Of a stretch of 64,000 nucleotides of DNA, positions 49,288-57,923 are shown in pieces; within the stretch, counting starts at the first letter, position 1, and each line of letters starts with the position of its first letter. A program made the translations under genes and the position numbers. The notes below the pieces were generated by a model. It had not been told where the DNA came from, searched no databases, and worked only from the letters and a program-made list of their open reading frames with translations. The stretch comes from Timonella corticicola (GTDB taxonomy: Bacteria > Actinomycetota > Actinomycetes > Actinomycetales > Cellulomonadaceae), in NCBI RefSeq assembly GCF_042683685.1, contig NZ_JBHUOP010000003.1, forward strand, positions 1 through 64,000, written 5' to 3'.

Positions 49288-51189
49288 TTAACCCAGGAGC
49301 GGCAGGGTCAGTTCGGCTGCTGCTCCGCTGGTCACCCGCACGGGGATGCCCCAGTCTTGTTGGGCGAGATGGCAGGCGGGATATTCGATGCCTGGATCGT
49401 CATCGCAGCTCGCGGCCTGCGCGGTCACGTGCAGTACGCCTTCAGGAACGTCCGGGTTGATCCGTAGTGTGCGGTCGAGTTCGACCGTCGTTCCAGAGCC
49501 ATCGAGCAGCAGGTTCTCGGGCGATGCCGAGACGGTCAGTTTCGTTGACGGCCCCCACCGATCATCGTATTTTTGGCCGGGTGCGGGGGTGAACACCACG
49601 CGGAGTTCGAGATCGCCGGAGGCGATCTCCGTGACGGGACGCTGCGTCCTGTGCGCCCCGGCGTTGAGGATCTGCCCGGCCAACTCGTCGGAAATCTGAA
49701 TGCGGGTGAGGCGGTGCGCCGCCGATTCGATGACAAGCAGTTCCAATCCGCTTGGCGACGATACGGCCAGGATTCCCGACGGCTCGCTCAAGCCCGTGGC
49801 GAGCGTGGTGACCTGCGTGGTTGCAGGGTCGTAGCGGCGGATCGCGCCGTTGTAGGTGTCGGCGATGGCGACACTGCCATCGGGCAATGCTGCCACACCG
49901 AGCGGGTGCTGCATGAGCGCTTGATCGGCAGCACCGTCGCGCAGGCCGAAGTCGAAGAGTCCTTGGCCGATTGCGCTGTGAGCGGTGCCGTTGGCATCGA
50001 GCCAGCGCAGAGCGGACGTCTCGGAATCAGCGATCCACACGCGCTCGTCGGCGTCCTCGCCGCTGACCGCGAGGCCAGAGGGTTGCGCATACCAGGATTC
50101 ATCGGGGCCACCGTTTTGGAGCCCCTCGTTCATGGTGCCCGAATACCAAGCAGCCTCGCCCGTGTGCGGGTCGAAGGACCAGATCGTGTGGTTTCCAGCC
50201 ATTGCAATGAGGAACTTACTCGCGGCTGGCGACCACACGATATCCCACGGCGAGGTGAGCCTGCCGTCGTTGTCCGGGCCACCCACCAGATACTGCTGGC
50301 CGGTGCCCGCGAGGGTCGTGACCTGCCCCGTAGCCAGGGTGACACCGCGCAGGCAGTGGTTCACCGTGTCCGCGACGATCACGTCATAGCCGGCTGCATC
50401 CCTGAGGTCTTCGGGTACGAGCGCAAGACCGTTGGGCTCGGAGAACTGGGCGGTATCGGCCAGACCATCCGTGAGGCCGCGCTGGCCGGTTCCGATGCGG
50501 CGGATAAGGGTCTCCCCATCCGGGGCGAGCTCTGCAAGCGAGTGATGTCCGGCATCCGCAACGAGCAGATTGCCATTTTCCAGGGCAACTGCCTTGGAGG
50601 GGAACCGCAGGGTGCGTGGCTGAGCCTCGGGCATCACGAACGGGCCAGAACCCCGGTGCAACGTCCCCTGCACCTCATGCTGTTCAATCAACTCGGCGAT
50701 CAGCGCGTCGATGTTGGCCTTGTGCCCCTCGCCCGCCATGTGCGCGACGATGTAGCCTTCCGGGTCCACGATCACCAGGGTTGGCCAGGCGCGGGCAGTG
50801 TATTCGCGCCACATCTTCAACTCTGGATCGTCAAGCACCGGGTGGTGCACGTCGTAGCGTTCCACGGCAGCCGCGAGCGCCACAGGGTCCGCCTCATGCA
50901 CGAACTTGGGGCTGTGCACGCCAATCACCACAACCGTGTCGGAGTATTTGGCCTCTAGCTCGCGCAACTCATCAATGACGTGGAGGCAGTTGATGCAGCA
51001 GAATGTCCAGAAGTCCAGGAGCACGATCTTGCCGCGCAGGTCCGCGAGCTTGATGTCCTTACCACCGGTGTTGAGCCAGCCTCGGCCAGCCAGTTCGCTT
51101 GCGCGCACTTTGGGAAGGTTGGACTTGAACAGGGATTGGCGTTGAGTGCTTGCGGTGCCGCTGTCGGCAGTGTTCGGGGTGTTGCTCAC
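49288..51189 (-). CDS. Thioredoxin-like protein with NHL beta-propeller
   Basis: A 633-residue protein. Residues about 25-175 form a TlpA-like redoxin domain with the CxxC pair Cys65-Ile-Asn-Cys68 in FWTFCCINCLHV and the cis-proline region RAWPTLVIVDPEG. The rest (about 195-520) carries repeated NHL-type blades such as LRFPSKAVALENGNLLVADAG and HPLGVAALPDGSVAIADTYNGAIRRYD, forming a propeller; the C-terminal 110 residues are beta-rich. There is no signal peptide, so it should be cytosolic. The mammalian NHLRC2 and many bacterial relatives share this layout. Target unknown. Confidence 0.9.
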   Translation of the reverse strand: MSNTPNTADSGTASTQRQSLFKSNLPKVRASELAGRGWLNTGGKDIKLADLRGKIVLLDFWTFCCINCLHVIDELRELEAKYSDTVVVIGVHSPKFVHEADPVALAAAVERYDVHHPVLDDPELKMWREYTARAWPTLVIVDPEGYIVAHMAGEGHKANIDALIAELIEQHEVQGTLHRGSGPFVMPEAQPRTLRFPSKAVALENGNLLVADAGHHSLAELAPDGETLIRRIGTGQRGLTDGLADTAQFSEPNGLALVPEDLRDAAGYDVIVADTVNHCLRGVTLATGQVTTLAGTGQQYLVGGPDNDGRLTSPWDIVWSPAASKFLIAMAGNHTIWSFDPHTGEAAWYSGTMNEGLQNGGPDESWYAQPSGLAVSGEDADERVWIADSETSALRWLDANGTAHSAIGQGLFDFGLRDGAADQALMQHPLGVAALPDGSVAIADTYNGAIRRYDPATTQVTTLATGLSEPSGILAVSSPSGLELLVIESAAHRLTRIQISDELAGQILNAGAHRTQRPVTEIASGDLELRVVFTPAPGQKYDDRWGPSTKLTVSASPENLLLDGSGTTVELDRTLRINPDVPEGVLHVTAQAASCDDDPGIEYPACHLAQQDWGIPVRVTSGAAAELTLPLLG

Positions 51190-51369
51190 CGCTTAAGTCT
51201 ATCGAGGCATTGTGAACACCTGATGACCTAAGCCCGGGACGACATCCGGTTGTCACTGCAATCCCCGCCTACGAGGAATAACGCACAACCATTCGGGCGA
51301 CCTGGCTGGAACGCGAGATGTGCTCGTGTCCCATCCGAGTCGTCGTCAATCCCCAACGGCGTGTGCTGT

Positions 51370-51603
51370 CTAGTTCTCGCGCTCCACGAAATAGACGGTC
51401 CCGTCAGCAGCGACCTTACGTTCGAGGCGTTCCTGCATGTCTGCCTCGCGTGCAGCTTCTTCGTCGTTGACCGGACGAATTGGCTTGGTGGAGTCGCCTA
51501 TCTGCGCAGGGCCGTATATCGGAAGAATGAACGTCTCCGTGATGCGCATGCCGCGGGTACGGGTGTCTGTGGTGTCGTGCTTCTTTTTCTTGAAAATTCC
51601 CAT
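51370..51603 (-). CDS. Small basic hypothetical protein
   Basis: A 77-residue protein, MGIFKKKKHDTTDTRTRGMR..., with a beta-like middle TETFILPIYGPAQIG and an acidic helical end, closing GTVYFVEREN. GAGGGGG lies ahead of the ATG, supporting translation. I know no function for it. The four bases of lysine codons after MGIFK suggest a cytosolic basic N-terminus rather than a signal peptide. Confidence 0.65.
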   Translation of the reverse strand: MGIFKKKKHDTTDTRTRGMRITETFILPIYGPAQIGDSTKPIRPVNDEEAAREADMQERLERKVAADGTVYFVEREN

Positions 51604-51674
51604 TGGAATCCCCCTCTTCTATTCTCCGCCGGATGACGCGATCACGCAGTATCTCGGGCAGAGAACTTCGAACG

Positions 51675-52010
51675 TCATTCTGAGATTCCTGCGCGATCTG
51701 CGATTTTTTGGACCTTCGCTGCAAAGAGTCCGAGGGATGTGCCGTCGTTTCCGCGCAGGTGTTCAAGAGCGGTCAAAGCAGTCGCAGCCACGTCGAGCAG
51801 TTCCGCTTCAACATCGTCCATAGTATGTGTGACGCCCTTGCGCGGGTTCTGTCCGGTCGCTCCGATGTATGCGGCAACGACTTCGCCGGCTTCCTCCGTG
51901 ATCTTCGCAAGACGCGCCCATGTCGCCGCTTCGGGATCACGGGCGGCGTTGCCCTCGTCTATCCATTGGCTGATCCCAGCCAGGTTTTGAGCAACTGCGT
52001 TCACGTCCAT
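51675..52010 (-). CDS. MazG-like nucleotide pyrophosphohydrolase
   Basis: A 111-residue all-alpha protein of the MazG/NTP-PPase group. The metal-binding pattern is seen as LAKITEEAGEVVAAYIG (ExxE) and VEAELLDVAATALTALEHL (ExxD) about 35 residues later. Members hydrolyse non-canonical or excess nucleoside triphosphates to monophosphates. The single-domain form with ATWARLAKITEE is common in actinomycetes. Substrate not evident. Confidence 0.85.
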   Translation of the reverse strand: MDVNAVAQNLAGISQWIDEGNAARDPEAATWARLAKITEEAGEVVAAYIGATGQNPRKGVTHTMDDVEAELLDVAATALTALEHLRGNDGTSLGLFAAKVQKIADRAGISE

Positions 52011-52081
52011 GTCCCCATCCTAGTGCGCACTCTCAACGCGTCACTCTCACGGGGATGGAGTGGGAGGTTGGTGTGTATGCA

Positions 52082-52140
52082 TTGACGACGAGTCGGCTGG
52101 TTCAGGAGATGCAGGCCCGACCCAGCCAACTCGTCGTCAA
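52082..52140. terminator. Hairpin built from the GACGAGTCGG element
   Basis: TTGACGACGAGTCGGCTGG (52082-52100) pairs with 52122-52140 at 18 of 19 positions. Two inverted copies of the dispersed element form the arms; it terminates the TetR transcript on the minus strand. Confidence 0.75.
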
Positions 52141-52164
52141 GCGACCACCAGCGCGGCAACCGCG

Positions 52165-52698
52165 CTAGGCGTGCGGCGCTGTCAGCGCCGCGATCTGTTC
52201 AAGCACACCTTCAACGTCCTGCGCGCTCAGCGCAATCTTGCGCGAGGTGAGGACCGACCACAGCCCGTTCGCTGCGAGCCAGGCAGTGAGCAGGCGCGGG
52301 TCTTGCGAAACACCCGTGGGAGATTCGAGGAACCACCGCCGCGCCCAGTCCTGATACCAACTAAGGTCGCCCACCCGGTAGACGAGTTCCGCATAGATTC
52401 TGGCCCCACCCTCCACGCTATGTCCCCGAGCCGCGACCTGCGCATAGGCGCGGACACGTTCAGCAACGTCAGCCTGTTCCAGTGGGCGCCCGAGAATCTG
52501 GCTCATTTCGTGTTCCCAGCATGAGAACACGTGCTGGATCAGCGCCTGTTGCAGCGCCACGCGGTCGGGGAAGTGGTAGAGGAGACCCTGTTTTGTCACC
52601 CCGGCGGCGTGTGCGATCTGCTGTAGCGTCGCGTCTGGGGTATCTGCCCCCATCTTCAATGCGGCAGCGATGATCTTGGTGCGGTTACTCGGACGCAT
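52165..52698 (-). CDS. TetR family regulator
   Basis: A 177-residue regulator, on the short side. The helix-turn-helix is at about residues 8-48 (IIAAALKMGADTPDATLQQIAHAAGVTKQGLLYHFPDR). It overlaps the end of the amidotransferase-type gene by 14 bases on the same strand, so the two are cotranscribed and it may regulate that gene. The 52082-52140 hairpin follows. Confidence 0.88.
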   Translation of the reverse strand: MRPSNRTKIIAAALKMGADTPDATLQQIAHAAGVTKQGLLYHFPDRVALQQALIQHVFSCWEHEMSQILGRPLEQADVAERVRAYAQVAARGHSVEGGARIYAELVYRVGDLSWYQDWARRWFLESPTGVSQDPRLLTAWLAANGLWSVLTSRKIALSAQDVEGVLEQIAALTAPHA

Positions 52699-53455
52699 CG
52701 CACTGTGCGGAACGTGCGCGGGCTTGACGTCCGAGCCGTTGCAAGAGCCGTGTCAGTTGAAAGGCCGCAGTCTCTGGGTGTTCTGGATGCCACTGCACGC
52801 CTGTCACGGGAGAGGTCTCATGGACCACGGCCTCGACGATTCCGTCTGCTGCTCGTGCGACCGCCTGCAAACCCTGCCCCAAGCGATCAACTGCCTGATG
52901 GTGGGTACAGAACACCGGTTCGGTTCCGATATCTTGGCGCAGTTCGTCGAGGTCAGGTGCCGCGATGTCGCCGGATCGATCAGTCGCATTCGCCACCTCA
53001 ACGCTCGTGGTGGTGAATGAGTCTGGCCAACTACCCTCGCCCCGATGCTCGTTGGATTCAATGTGCTGCACGAGCGTGCCGCCGAACGCCACGTTGATCA
53101 ACTGCAGCCCACGGCAAATACCCAGCAGCGGGGTATCGGTCAGAACCGCTGCGTGAATCGCTGCAATCTGGGCGGTATCGGCCAAGGCATCGTGATATCC
53201 ACCGCCCGGATACTCGACCGGACCCCCGTAAAGTTGCGGCATGACGTCCTCACCGCCAAGGACCACGACCGCGTCCGCGCGCGAGACCGCCGCAACCGCC
53301 TCAGCCACCGGGAGCTCGCCGTTGGCGAGCAATTCCGCCTCCCAGCCAAGGGATTCGACAGCCGCGACCGCAGCGTTGTTGAGGATGTCCAGTTCAGTTT
53401 GGAACTGCGGATCGTGCGGGCGCTCGTTGCGAAGGTGGAGGAGTGCGATCTTCAT
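52685..53455 (-). CDS. Gamma-glutamyl-gamma-aminobutyrate hydrolase-like (class I GATase fold)
   Basis: A 256-residue hydrolase of the PuuD/peptidase C26 group. The nucleophile is Cys114 in LLGICRGLQLINVAFGGTLVQ and the catalytic His/Glu are in TGVQWHPEHPE near residue 222; the VVVLGGEDVMPQLYGG segment forms the oxyanion region. Relatives split gamma-glutamyl amides in polyamine or amino-acid catabolism. AAGGAG lies before the ATG. The 130 bp upstream (53456-53586) hold GTTACTTTAC/GTGAAGTTAC words that may be the operator of the downstream TetR protein. Confidence 0.9.
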   Translation of the reverse strand: MKIALLHLRNERPHDPQFQTELDILNNAAVAAVESLGWEAELLANGELPVAEAVAAVSRADAVVVLGGEDVMPQLYGGPVEYPGGGYHDALADTAQIAAIHAAVLTDTPLLGICRGLQLINVAFGGTLVQHIESNEHRGEGSWPDSFTTTSVEVANATDRSGDIAAPDLDELRQDIGTEPVFCTHHQAVDRLGQGLQAVARAADGIVEAVVHETSPVTGVQWHPEHPETAAFQLTRLLQRLGRQARARSAQCDASE

Positions 53456-53586
53456 GGTGCTCCTTGCGCGGTCGCGAGGGAAACAAATGGCAGCACCAGT
53501 TACTTTACTGACGGTGAAGTTACCGAACTGTTTCAGCGGCGAGTCAGAGCAGGAAATTTCTGTTCTTTCAGGGCATTCACAGCGCC

Positions 53587-54690
53587 TTAACGGTCCACGC
53601 GGGCGCTACCGCCGCCCGCGAGCTTGGCGACCTCGGCTCCTGTCACCATCGACGTGTCACCCGGTGTGGTCATCGCCAACGCGCCGTGCGCGGCGCCCAA
53701 CTCGACCGCCTGTTGGAGCCCTTGCCCTGTGAGCAGGCCATACACCAGACCGGAGGCAAACGAATCCCCACCACCGACGCGGTCCATGATTTCGAGCCCA
53801 ACTCGATGGGTCGCCTGCACGAGTCCGGTTTCGCGGGACCAGGCAACGGCGCCCCAGTCGTTGTTCGATGCGGAGTGAACGGTGCGCAGGGTCGTTCCGA
53901 TCACGGAGAAGTTTGGGAACTCCTGCGCAACCTGGTTGATCATGTTGCGGAAACCCTCGATGGGGAGCGTGGTGAGGTTTTCGTCGACGCCCTCGACCTC
54001 GAACCCAAGTGCAGCGGTGAAGTCCTCTTCGTTGCCGATCATGACGTCCACGTACTTGGCGAGCTCACGGTTGACCTCGCGGGCACGGTCTTGACCACCA
54101 ATCGAACTCCACAGGCTCGGACGGTAGTTCAGGTCATACGAGATACGAGTTCCGTTGGCCTTCGCTGCCTTCATCACAGCCAACGCTGTTTCCGCGCTCT
54201 GCTCCGACAACGCCGCGAAGATACCACCGGTGTGCAGCCAGCGCACACCCTGTCGACCAAACAGTTCGTCCAGATCGAAGTCCTGTGGGCGAACCTGCGA
54301 GATCGCGGTCTGGCCGCGGTAGGACACGCCTTTTGCACCACGCACCCCAAACCCGCGTTCGGTGAAGTTCAAGCCGTTGTAGGCGTTACGCCCAACGCCG
54401 TCGCTCTTGGCCCAGTGAATCCAGCGGTTGTCCACGCCTCCAGCCAGAATGAAGCCTTCGATGAGGCGGCCCACCTCATCATCCACGAAAGAACTGAGCA
54501 CTGCGGCGGGAAGGCCAAAAACGCGGGACAGGCCACGGACAACGTTGTATTCGCCGCCACCCTCCCATGCCGTGAAGGATCGTGCCGTGCGGACGCGGAA
54601 GTCGCCTGGATCAAGGCGCAGCATGACCTCGCCGAGGCCAACCGCCTCGTAACGGCAGTCTTGGGAATCCCGAAGTTCAAGCACGCTCAT
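53587..54690 (-). CDS. kdgK: 2-keto-3-deoxygluconate kinase (PfkB family)
   Basis: A 367-residue sugar kinase, phosphorylating 2-keto-3-deoxygluconate to KDPG. The N-terminal block EAVGLGEVMLRLDPGD and the C-terminal ATP site DRVGGGDSFASGLVYG (catalytic Asp) are those of the PfkB family. The assignment rests on the adjacent eda gene, one base apart, and the KdgR-like operator upstream. ATG at 54690 has AAGGAGA upstream; the longer frame to 54762 has none. Second gene of an Entner-Doudoroff-type branch for hexuronates. Confidence 0.9.
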   Translation of the reverse strand: MSVLELRDSQDCRYEAVGLGEVMLRLDPGDFRVRTARSFTAWEGGGEYNVVRGLSRVFGLPAAVLSSFVDDEVGRLIEGFILAGGVDNRWIHWAKSDGVGRNAYNGLNFTERGFGVRGAKGVSYRGQTAISQVRPQDFDLDELFGRQGVRWLHTGGIFAALSEQSAETALAVMKAAKANGTRISYDLNYRPSLWSSIGGQDRAREVNRELAKYVDVMIGNEEDFTAALGFEVEGVDENLTTLPIEGFRNMINQVAQEFPNFSVIGTTLRTVHSASNNDWGAVAWSRETGLVQATHRVGLEIMDRVGGGDSFASGLVYGLLTGQGLQQAVELGAAHGALAMTTPGDTSMVTGAEVAKLAGGGSARVDR

Positions 54691-54691
54691 G

Positions 54692-55309
54692 TCAGTTGTC
54701 TCCTTGAATAGCTGCAACGGCGTCGGTGCATAGTTGGCGAATAGTGTCGAATTCCCCGTCATTGATCAGGTTGGCTGGGACCATCCATGAGCCACCGACC
54801 GCGACAACGTTCTTGAGTGCGAGGTATTCGGCGATGTTTGTGGTGGAGACGCCTCCGGTGGGGATGAACGATACGTTGCCGAACGGCGCCCCGAGGGCCT
54901 TAAGCGCTGACGGGCCACCGTAGACGTTGGCGGGGAAGAACTTCAGGGTGGTCAGACCGAGTTCGAGCGCAGTCATGATCTCGCTTGGGGTGACGGCACC
55001 TGGAACGACGTCGATTCCGTGTTCCAGCGCGCGTTCAACCACGCGCGGGTTGAGTCCCGGGCTGACGATGAAGCGTGCCCCAACCTCCACTACCCGGTCA
55101 ACCTGATCTGCGGTGATCACGGTTCCTGCACCCACGATTAGGTCTGGGTTCTTGGCCATCTCGGCAATCGAATCGAGCCCTGCTGCGGTGCGCAGGGTGA
55201 CCTCGGCGACCGGGATTCCACCGGCCACGAGTGCTTCGCCCAGCGCTGCAGCACGCTCGGCCTGCTCAATAACGACGACCGGAACAATCCGGTTGTTCCC
55301 CAACTCCAT
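54692..55309 (-). CDS. eda: KDPG/KHG aldolase
   Basis: Cleaves 2-keto-3-deoxy-6-phosphogluconate to pyruvate and glyceraldehyde 3-phosphate. The 205-residue TIM-barrel enzyme has the Schiff-base lysine, Lys123, in TTLKFFPAN, the active-site glutamate Glu36 in AEVTLR, and the phosphate-binding IPTGGVSTTN. ATG 55309 follows AGAAGGTG. First gene of eda-kdgK, divergent from the IclR regulator. Confidence 0.95.
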   Translation of the reverse strand: MELGNNRIVPVVVIEQAERAAALGEALVAGGIPVAEVTLRTAAGLDSIAEMAKNPDLIVGAGTVITADQVDRVVEVGARFIVSPGLNPRVVERALEHGIDVVPGAVTPSEIMTALELGLTTLKFFPANVYGGPSALKALGAPFGNVSFIPTGGVSTTNIAEYLALKNVVAVGGSWMVPANLINDGEFDTIRQLCTDAVAAIQGDN

Positions 55310-55327
55310 GAGACACCTTCTGATAGA

Positions 55328-55354
55328 TTTCACTGTGTGAAACGTACAGTTTCA
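55328..55354. promoter_or_regulatory. KdgR-like operator of eda-kdgK
   Basis: Two overlapping dyads: TTTCAC-TGT-GTGAAA (55328-55342) and TGAAAC-GTACA-GTTTCA (55338-55354), both perfect. TGAAAC...GTTTCA is the known KdgR/IclR-type half-site pattern for ketodeoxygluconate genes. It lies 19 bp before eda. Confidence 0.82.
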
Positions 55355-55421
55355 TTATTCACAAATAGAGTCCCACAGCACCGGAGCAAGTGCAAGGGCC
55401 ATGCGAAAACTCCCCCAATCT

Positions 55422-55488
55422 CGGTGGGCTGTTTTTGGTCCGGGTGCTCGAAATTAATTTGCGCACCCGGACCAAAAACAGCCCACCG
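55422..55488. repeat. 26-bp hairpin with internal U-tract
   Basis: Arms 55422-55447 (CGGTGGGCTGTTTTTGGTCC and six more bases) and 55463-55488 pair perfectly. It lies between eda and the divergent IclR gene, where a terminator is not expected. A half copy is at 13645-13670 and a related hairpin at 48448-48514. The rest of 55355-55616 shows nothing else. Confidence 0.75.
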
Positions 55489-55616
55489 GTGCTCACCTTC
55501 GCGTCCAAGCACCGCCCGCCCTAAGCCCTCACTCAACAGCCGTTCTGATCCACAGAGTCCACTTGGCCACCAGGACAGTGACACAATTGCTGTGGAAACA
55601 GATAGGAAGGACCCTC

Positions 55617-56378
55617 ATGGCCGAGTCACCGCGCATCGAGTCTGTGGACCGCGCTCTGCAACTGCTCATGACGCTTGCGGACGCCGGACCCGAAGGCGCT
55701 CCGCTCGCGGATCTCGCACAGGCAACGGGAATCAACAAGTCCACCGCCTACCGTCTGCTTTCCACGATGCGTCTACGTGGCTTCGCCGAACAGGACGGCG
55801 ACCAGGGAAGCTATCGAATCGGTCCAGCGACCTTTGAACTAACCGAACGCAGTTTTGGCCCCCGTAATCTGGCAACAGCCATGCATCCGGCACTCGTCGC
55901 CCTTGCCCGCGAAACCAATGAACTCGTCCACTTTGGCGTGCTGACAGGCGATCGCATCCTGTATCTGGACAAGGTAGAACCCGAGCGTGCCATTCGCGTG
56001 TGGTCGGCTGTCGGCCAACGCATGCCCGTTGCAACAACTGCGATGGGCCGCGCATTGCTCGCGGCACGTAACGTGCCAGACCATCTGCTCGACAGCTACG
56101 TGGGTCAGGATAGTCCGACCAGCGCGAACGCTCTTCAGGCAGCCGTGCATCGGGCCCGCGAGCGCAACTACGCGCTCGAACACGGCGAGAACGAACCAGA
56201 CGTGGCCTGCCTCGGCACCGCCATCATGCACGGCGACTCCCCCGTTGGTGCGCTATCGATCACCACTCTGGCAACGCGTATGACCCCTGAACGCGAGACC
56301 GAACTCGCCGAGATCATCACCCGCGAGATTCCGCCGCTCCTACCGCAGGGCCTTCATCTGCTGCTACGTAGTGTGTGA
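55617..56378 (+). CDS. IclR family regulator (KdgR-like)
   Basis: A 253-residue regulator. The N-terminal winged helix is at about 5-65 (VDRALQLLMTLADAG...DLAQATGINKSTAYRLLSTM), then the IclR effector domain (about 80-250) with LVHFGVLTGDRILYLDKVE and VGQRMPVATTAMGRALLA. ATG 55617 follows AGGAAGG. It is divergent from eda-kdgK and the gap carries a KdgR-type palindrome, so it probably represses those genes until a keto-deoxy sugar acid binds. Confidence 0.9.
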   Translation: MAESPRIESVDRALQLLMTLADAGPEGAPLADLAQATGINKSTAYRLLSTMRLRGFAEQDGDQGSYRIGPATFELTERSFGPRNLATAMHPALVALARETNELVHFGVLTGDRILYLDKVEPERAIRVWSAVGQRMPVATTAMGRALLAARNVPDHLLDSYVGQDSPTSANALQAAVHRARERNYALEHGENEPDVACLGTAIMHGDSPVGALSITTLATRMTPERETELAEIITREIPPLLPQGLHLLLRSV

Positions 56379-56405
56379 GCCCTTGGGTTTGGGAAGGAGA
56401 CTGGC

Positions 56406-57338
56406 ATGATCTCTCGGCGTGAACACCTCGATCTGTGCCTAGACGCCCTCGGCGCGCGCAGCGCCGGAGCAGTCATCGAAACGCCGTCGAGCATGTTGGT
56501 CCCGGTTTTTATTGCCGACGATTCCCCACTCCCATCCAGCATCTCCCCTGTGGTGGATGGTCGGGCTGAGCGGCAGCCATCTGGCCGGACGTGGATGTTG
56601 AAGTGTGCGTTTGGGCCGGAGGAACGCGCCGGGCTTGAGGTTCAATCCCGCTGGGCACATGGGATGGCTCCGATTGTTCTCCTCTGCGACACCCGGTGGG
56701 ACGATGGGCCACGGGTTGCCCTCATGCCTGTCGGCGAACCGCTGGATCAGATGTCATTCCAGTCATCTACCGTGAGGCGGTTGTGCGATGCAGTGGCACG
56801 GCTACATAGTTCAACATCAGACGAGGGCGCCGGGCTTGAGTCCTTGGAAGACCGGTTCCGCGCCCTGCGCAACTACGACCCACGCGAGGTTGAACGGGCA
56901 ACCAATATACCCAACAGCGCGGCAGTTGTTTCTCGCGCACGCGTCGATGCTGCCGAATTGTTCGCGTTCCCTATGGACCGGGTTGGCCTACACGGGGATG
57001 TGCATCACGGAAATCTGCTCCACTTTTCCGGCGAGCCGCAACCCTGGCTGTTCATCGATCCCAAGGGCGTGCTTGGCGAATCGCTGTTCGATTACGCGAA
57101 CATCGTTTTCAATCCAGACGTGCTTGATCCGCAAACAGTTGAACGCTTCCCCGAACGCATCCAAACCATCGGACAGCACCTCCATGGACGCTACGGGTTT
57201 GACCTGAGCGAACGTTTCCTCCGCTGGGTGCGTGCCTATGGCTGCCTGTCAGCATCGTGGCATCTCGAAGACCGTTCACACAGGGCAGCGGCGGCAACCT
57301 TGAGGATTGCCGCCGTTGCCGATGCCCATATCGCCTGA
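56406..57338 (+). CDS. APH(6)/hydroxyurea-type phosphotransferase-like protein
   Basis: A 310-residue protein of the kinase-like aminoglycoside phosphotransferase group. The catalytic loop is VGLHGDVHHGNLLHF near residues 196-209 (Asp and Asn of HGDxHxxN) and the metal Asp is in WLFIDPKGVLGESLFDYAN near 218; the DPKG block is typical of the streptomycin 6-kinase/hydroxyurea kinase family. It starts 27 bp after the IclR gene on the same strand. Whether it confers resistance or phosphorylates a sugar from the neighbouring pathway is open. Confidence 0.85.
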   Translation: MISRREHLDLCLDALGARSAGAVIETPSSMLVPVFIADDSPLPSSISPVVDGRAERQPSGRTWMLKCAFGPEERAGLEVQSRWAHGMAPIVLLCDTRWDDGPRVALMPVGEPLDQMSFQSSTVRRLCDAVARLHSSTSDEGAGLESLEDRFRALRNYDPREVERATNIPNSAAVVSRARVDAAELFAFPMDRVGLHGDVHHGNLLHFSGEPQPWLFIDPKGVLGESLFDYANIVFNPDVLDPQTVERFPERIQTIGQHLHGRYGFDLSERFLRWVRAYGCLSASWHLEDRSHRAAAATLRIAAVADAHIA

Positions 57339-57359
57339 GTGGAGGGATCAGCGGCCAAT

Positions 57360-57420
57360 CTGTGGTTTTGTTCGTCAATCCGTGCCTCTGGTGAGCACGG
57401 AACAGCGCGGAAACCCACAG
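57360..57420. repeat. 61-bp hairpin repeat, left copy
   Basis: Runs from CTGTGGTTTTG to AAACCCACAG, with an inner perfect helix CCGTGC/GCACGG. About 80 percent identical over its full 61 bases to the copy at 57924-57984; together they bracket the 57536-57898 gene. Confidence 0.75.
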
Positions 57421-57535
57421 GTCGGCAAGATCACTTAACTGTGTAGACACTGTGTATCTGAGGTTTTTCCAGACAAAGGGCAATAGCGCGTCGATGTGTA
57501 GGGCGTACATCAACGAAAACGGTAGGAGAACCATC

Positions 57536-57898
57536 ATGATTCAGCCGGTCACATCGACGGGAACCTCAACTGGAACCTCAGCTTCGTCCAATGCCTCCCA
57601 GATCGCATCAGCGCAGCGAGCCCTCAAACTCGCCCAGAAGGAACTTCAGGATGCGCAGCAAAAACTGGTCGAGGATACCGCGAACCAGGAAAGCGAAGAA
57701 ACCCTTGCTGCTGATGCCGCAGCCGTCTCTGTTGCATCCGCATCCGTCACCATGGCCATGCAGCGCCTGAGCGAACTTCAGCAACAGGAAAGCGATTCGA
57801 GCACGTCGCAGGACTCACAGGAAGTCACGCCCACGACTCGCGAACAATCTGTGACTGACCCAGACTCTCTGTTCCATCACCTGGACGTTGATGCCTGA
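57536..57898 (+). CDS. Small coiled-coil hypothetical protein
   Basis: A 120-residue hydrophilic protein. The N-terminal 20 residues are Ser/Thr-rich (STGTSTGTSASSNAS), residues about 22-85 form two helices with heptad character (AQRALKLAQKELQDAQQKL and ASVTMAMQRLSELQQQ), and the tail is Ser/Gln/Asp-rich. GGAGAA lies seven bases before the ATG at 57536; the frame from 57452 lacks one. No family is known to me. It is bracketed by 61-bp repeats. Confidence 0.65.
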   Translation: MIQPVTSTGTSTGTSASSNASQIASAQRALKLAQKELQDAQQKLVEDTANQESEETLAADAAAVSVASASVTMAMQRLSELQQQESDSSTSQDSQEVTPTTREQSVTDPDSLFHHLDVDA

Positions 57899-57923
57899 AC
57901 CAGGCTCGATAACGGAAACCACT

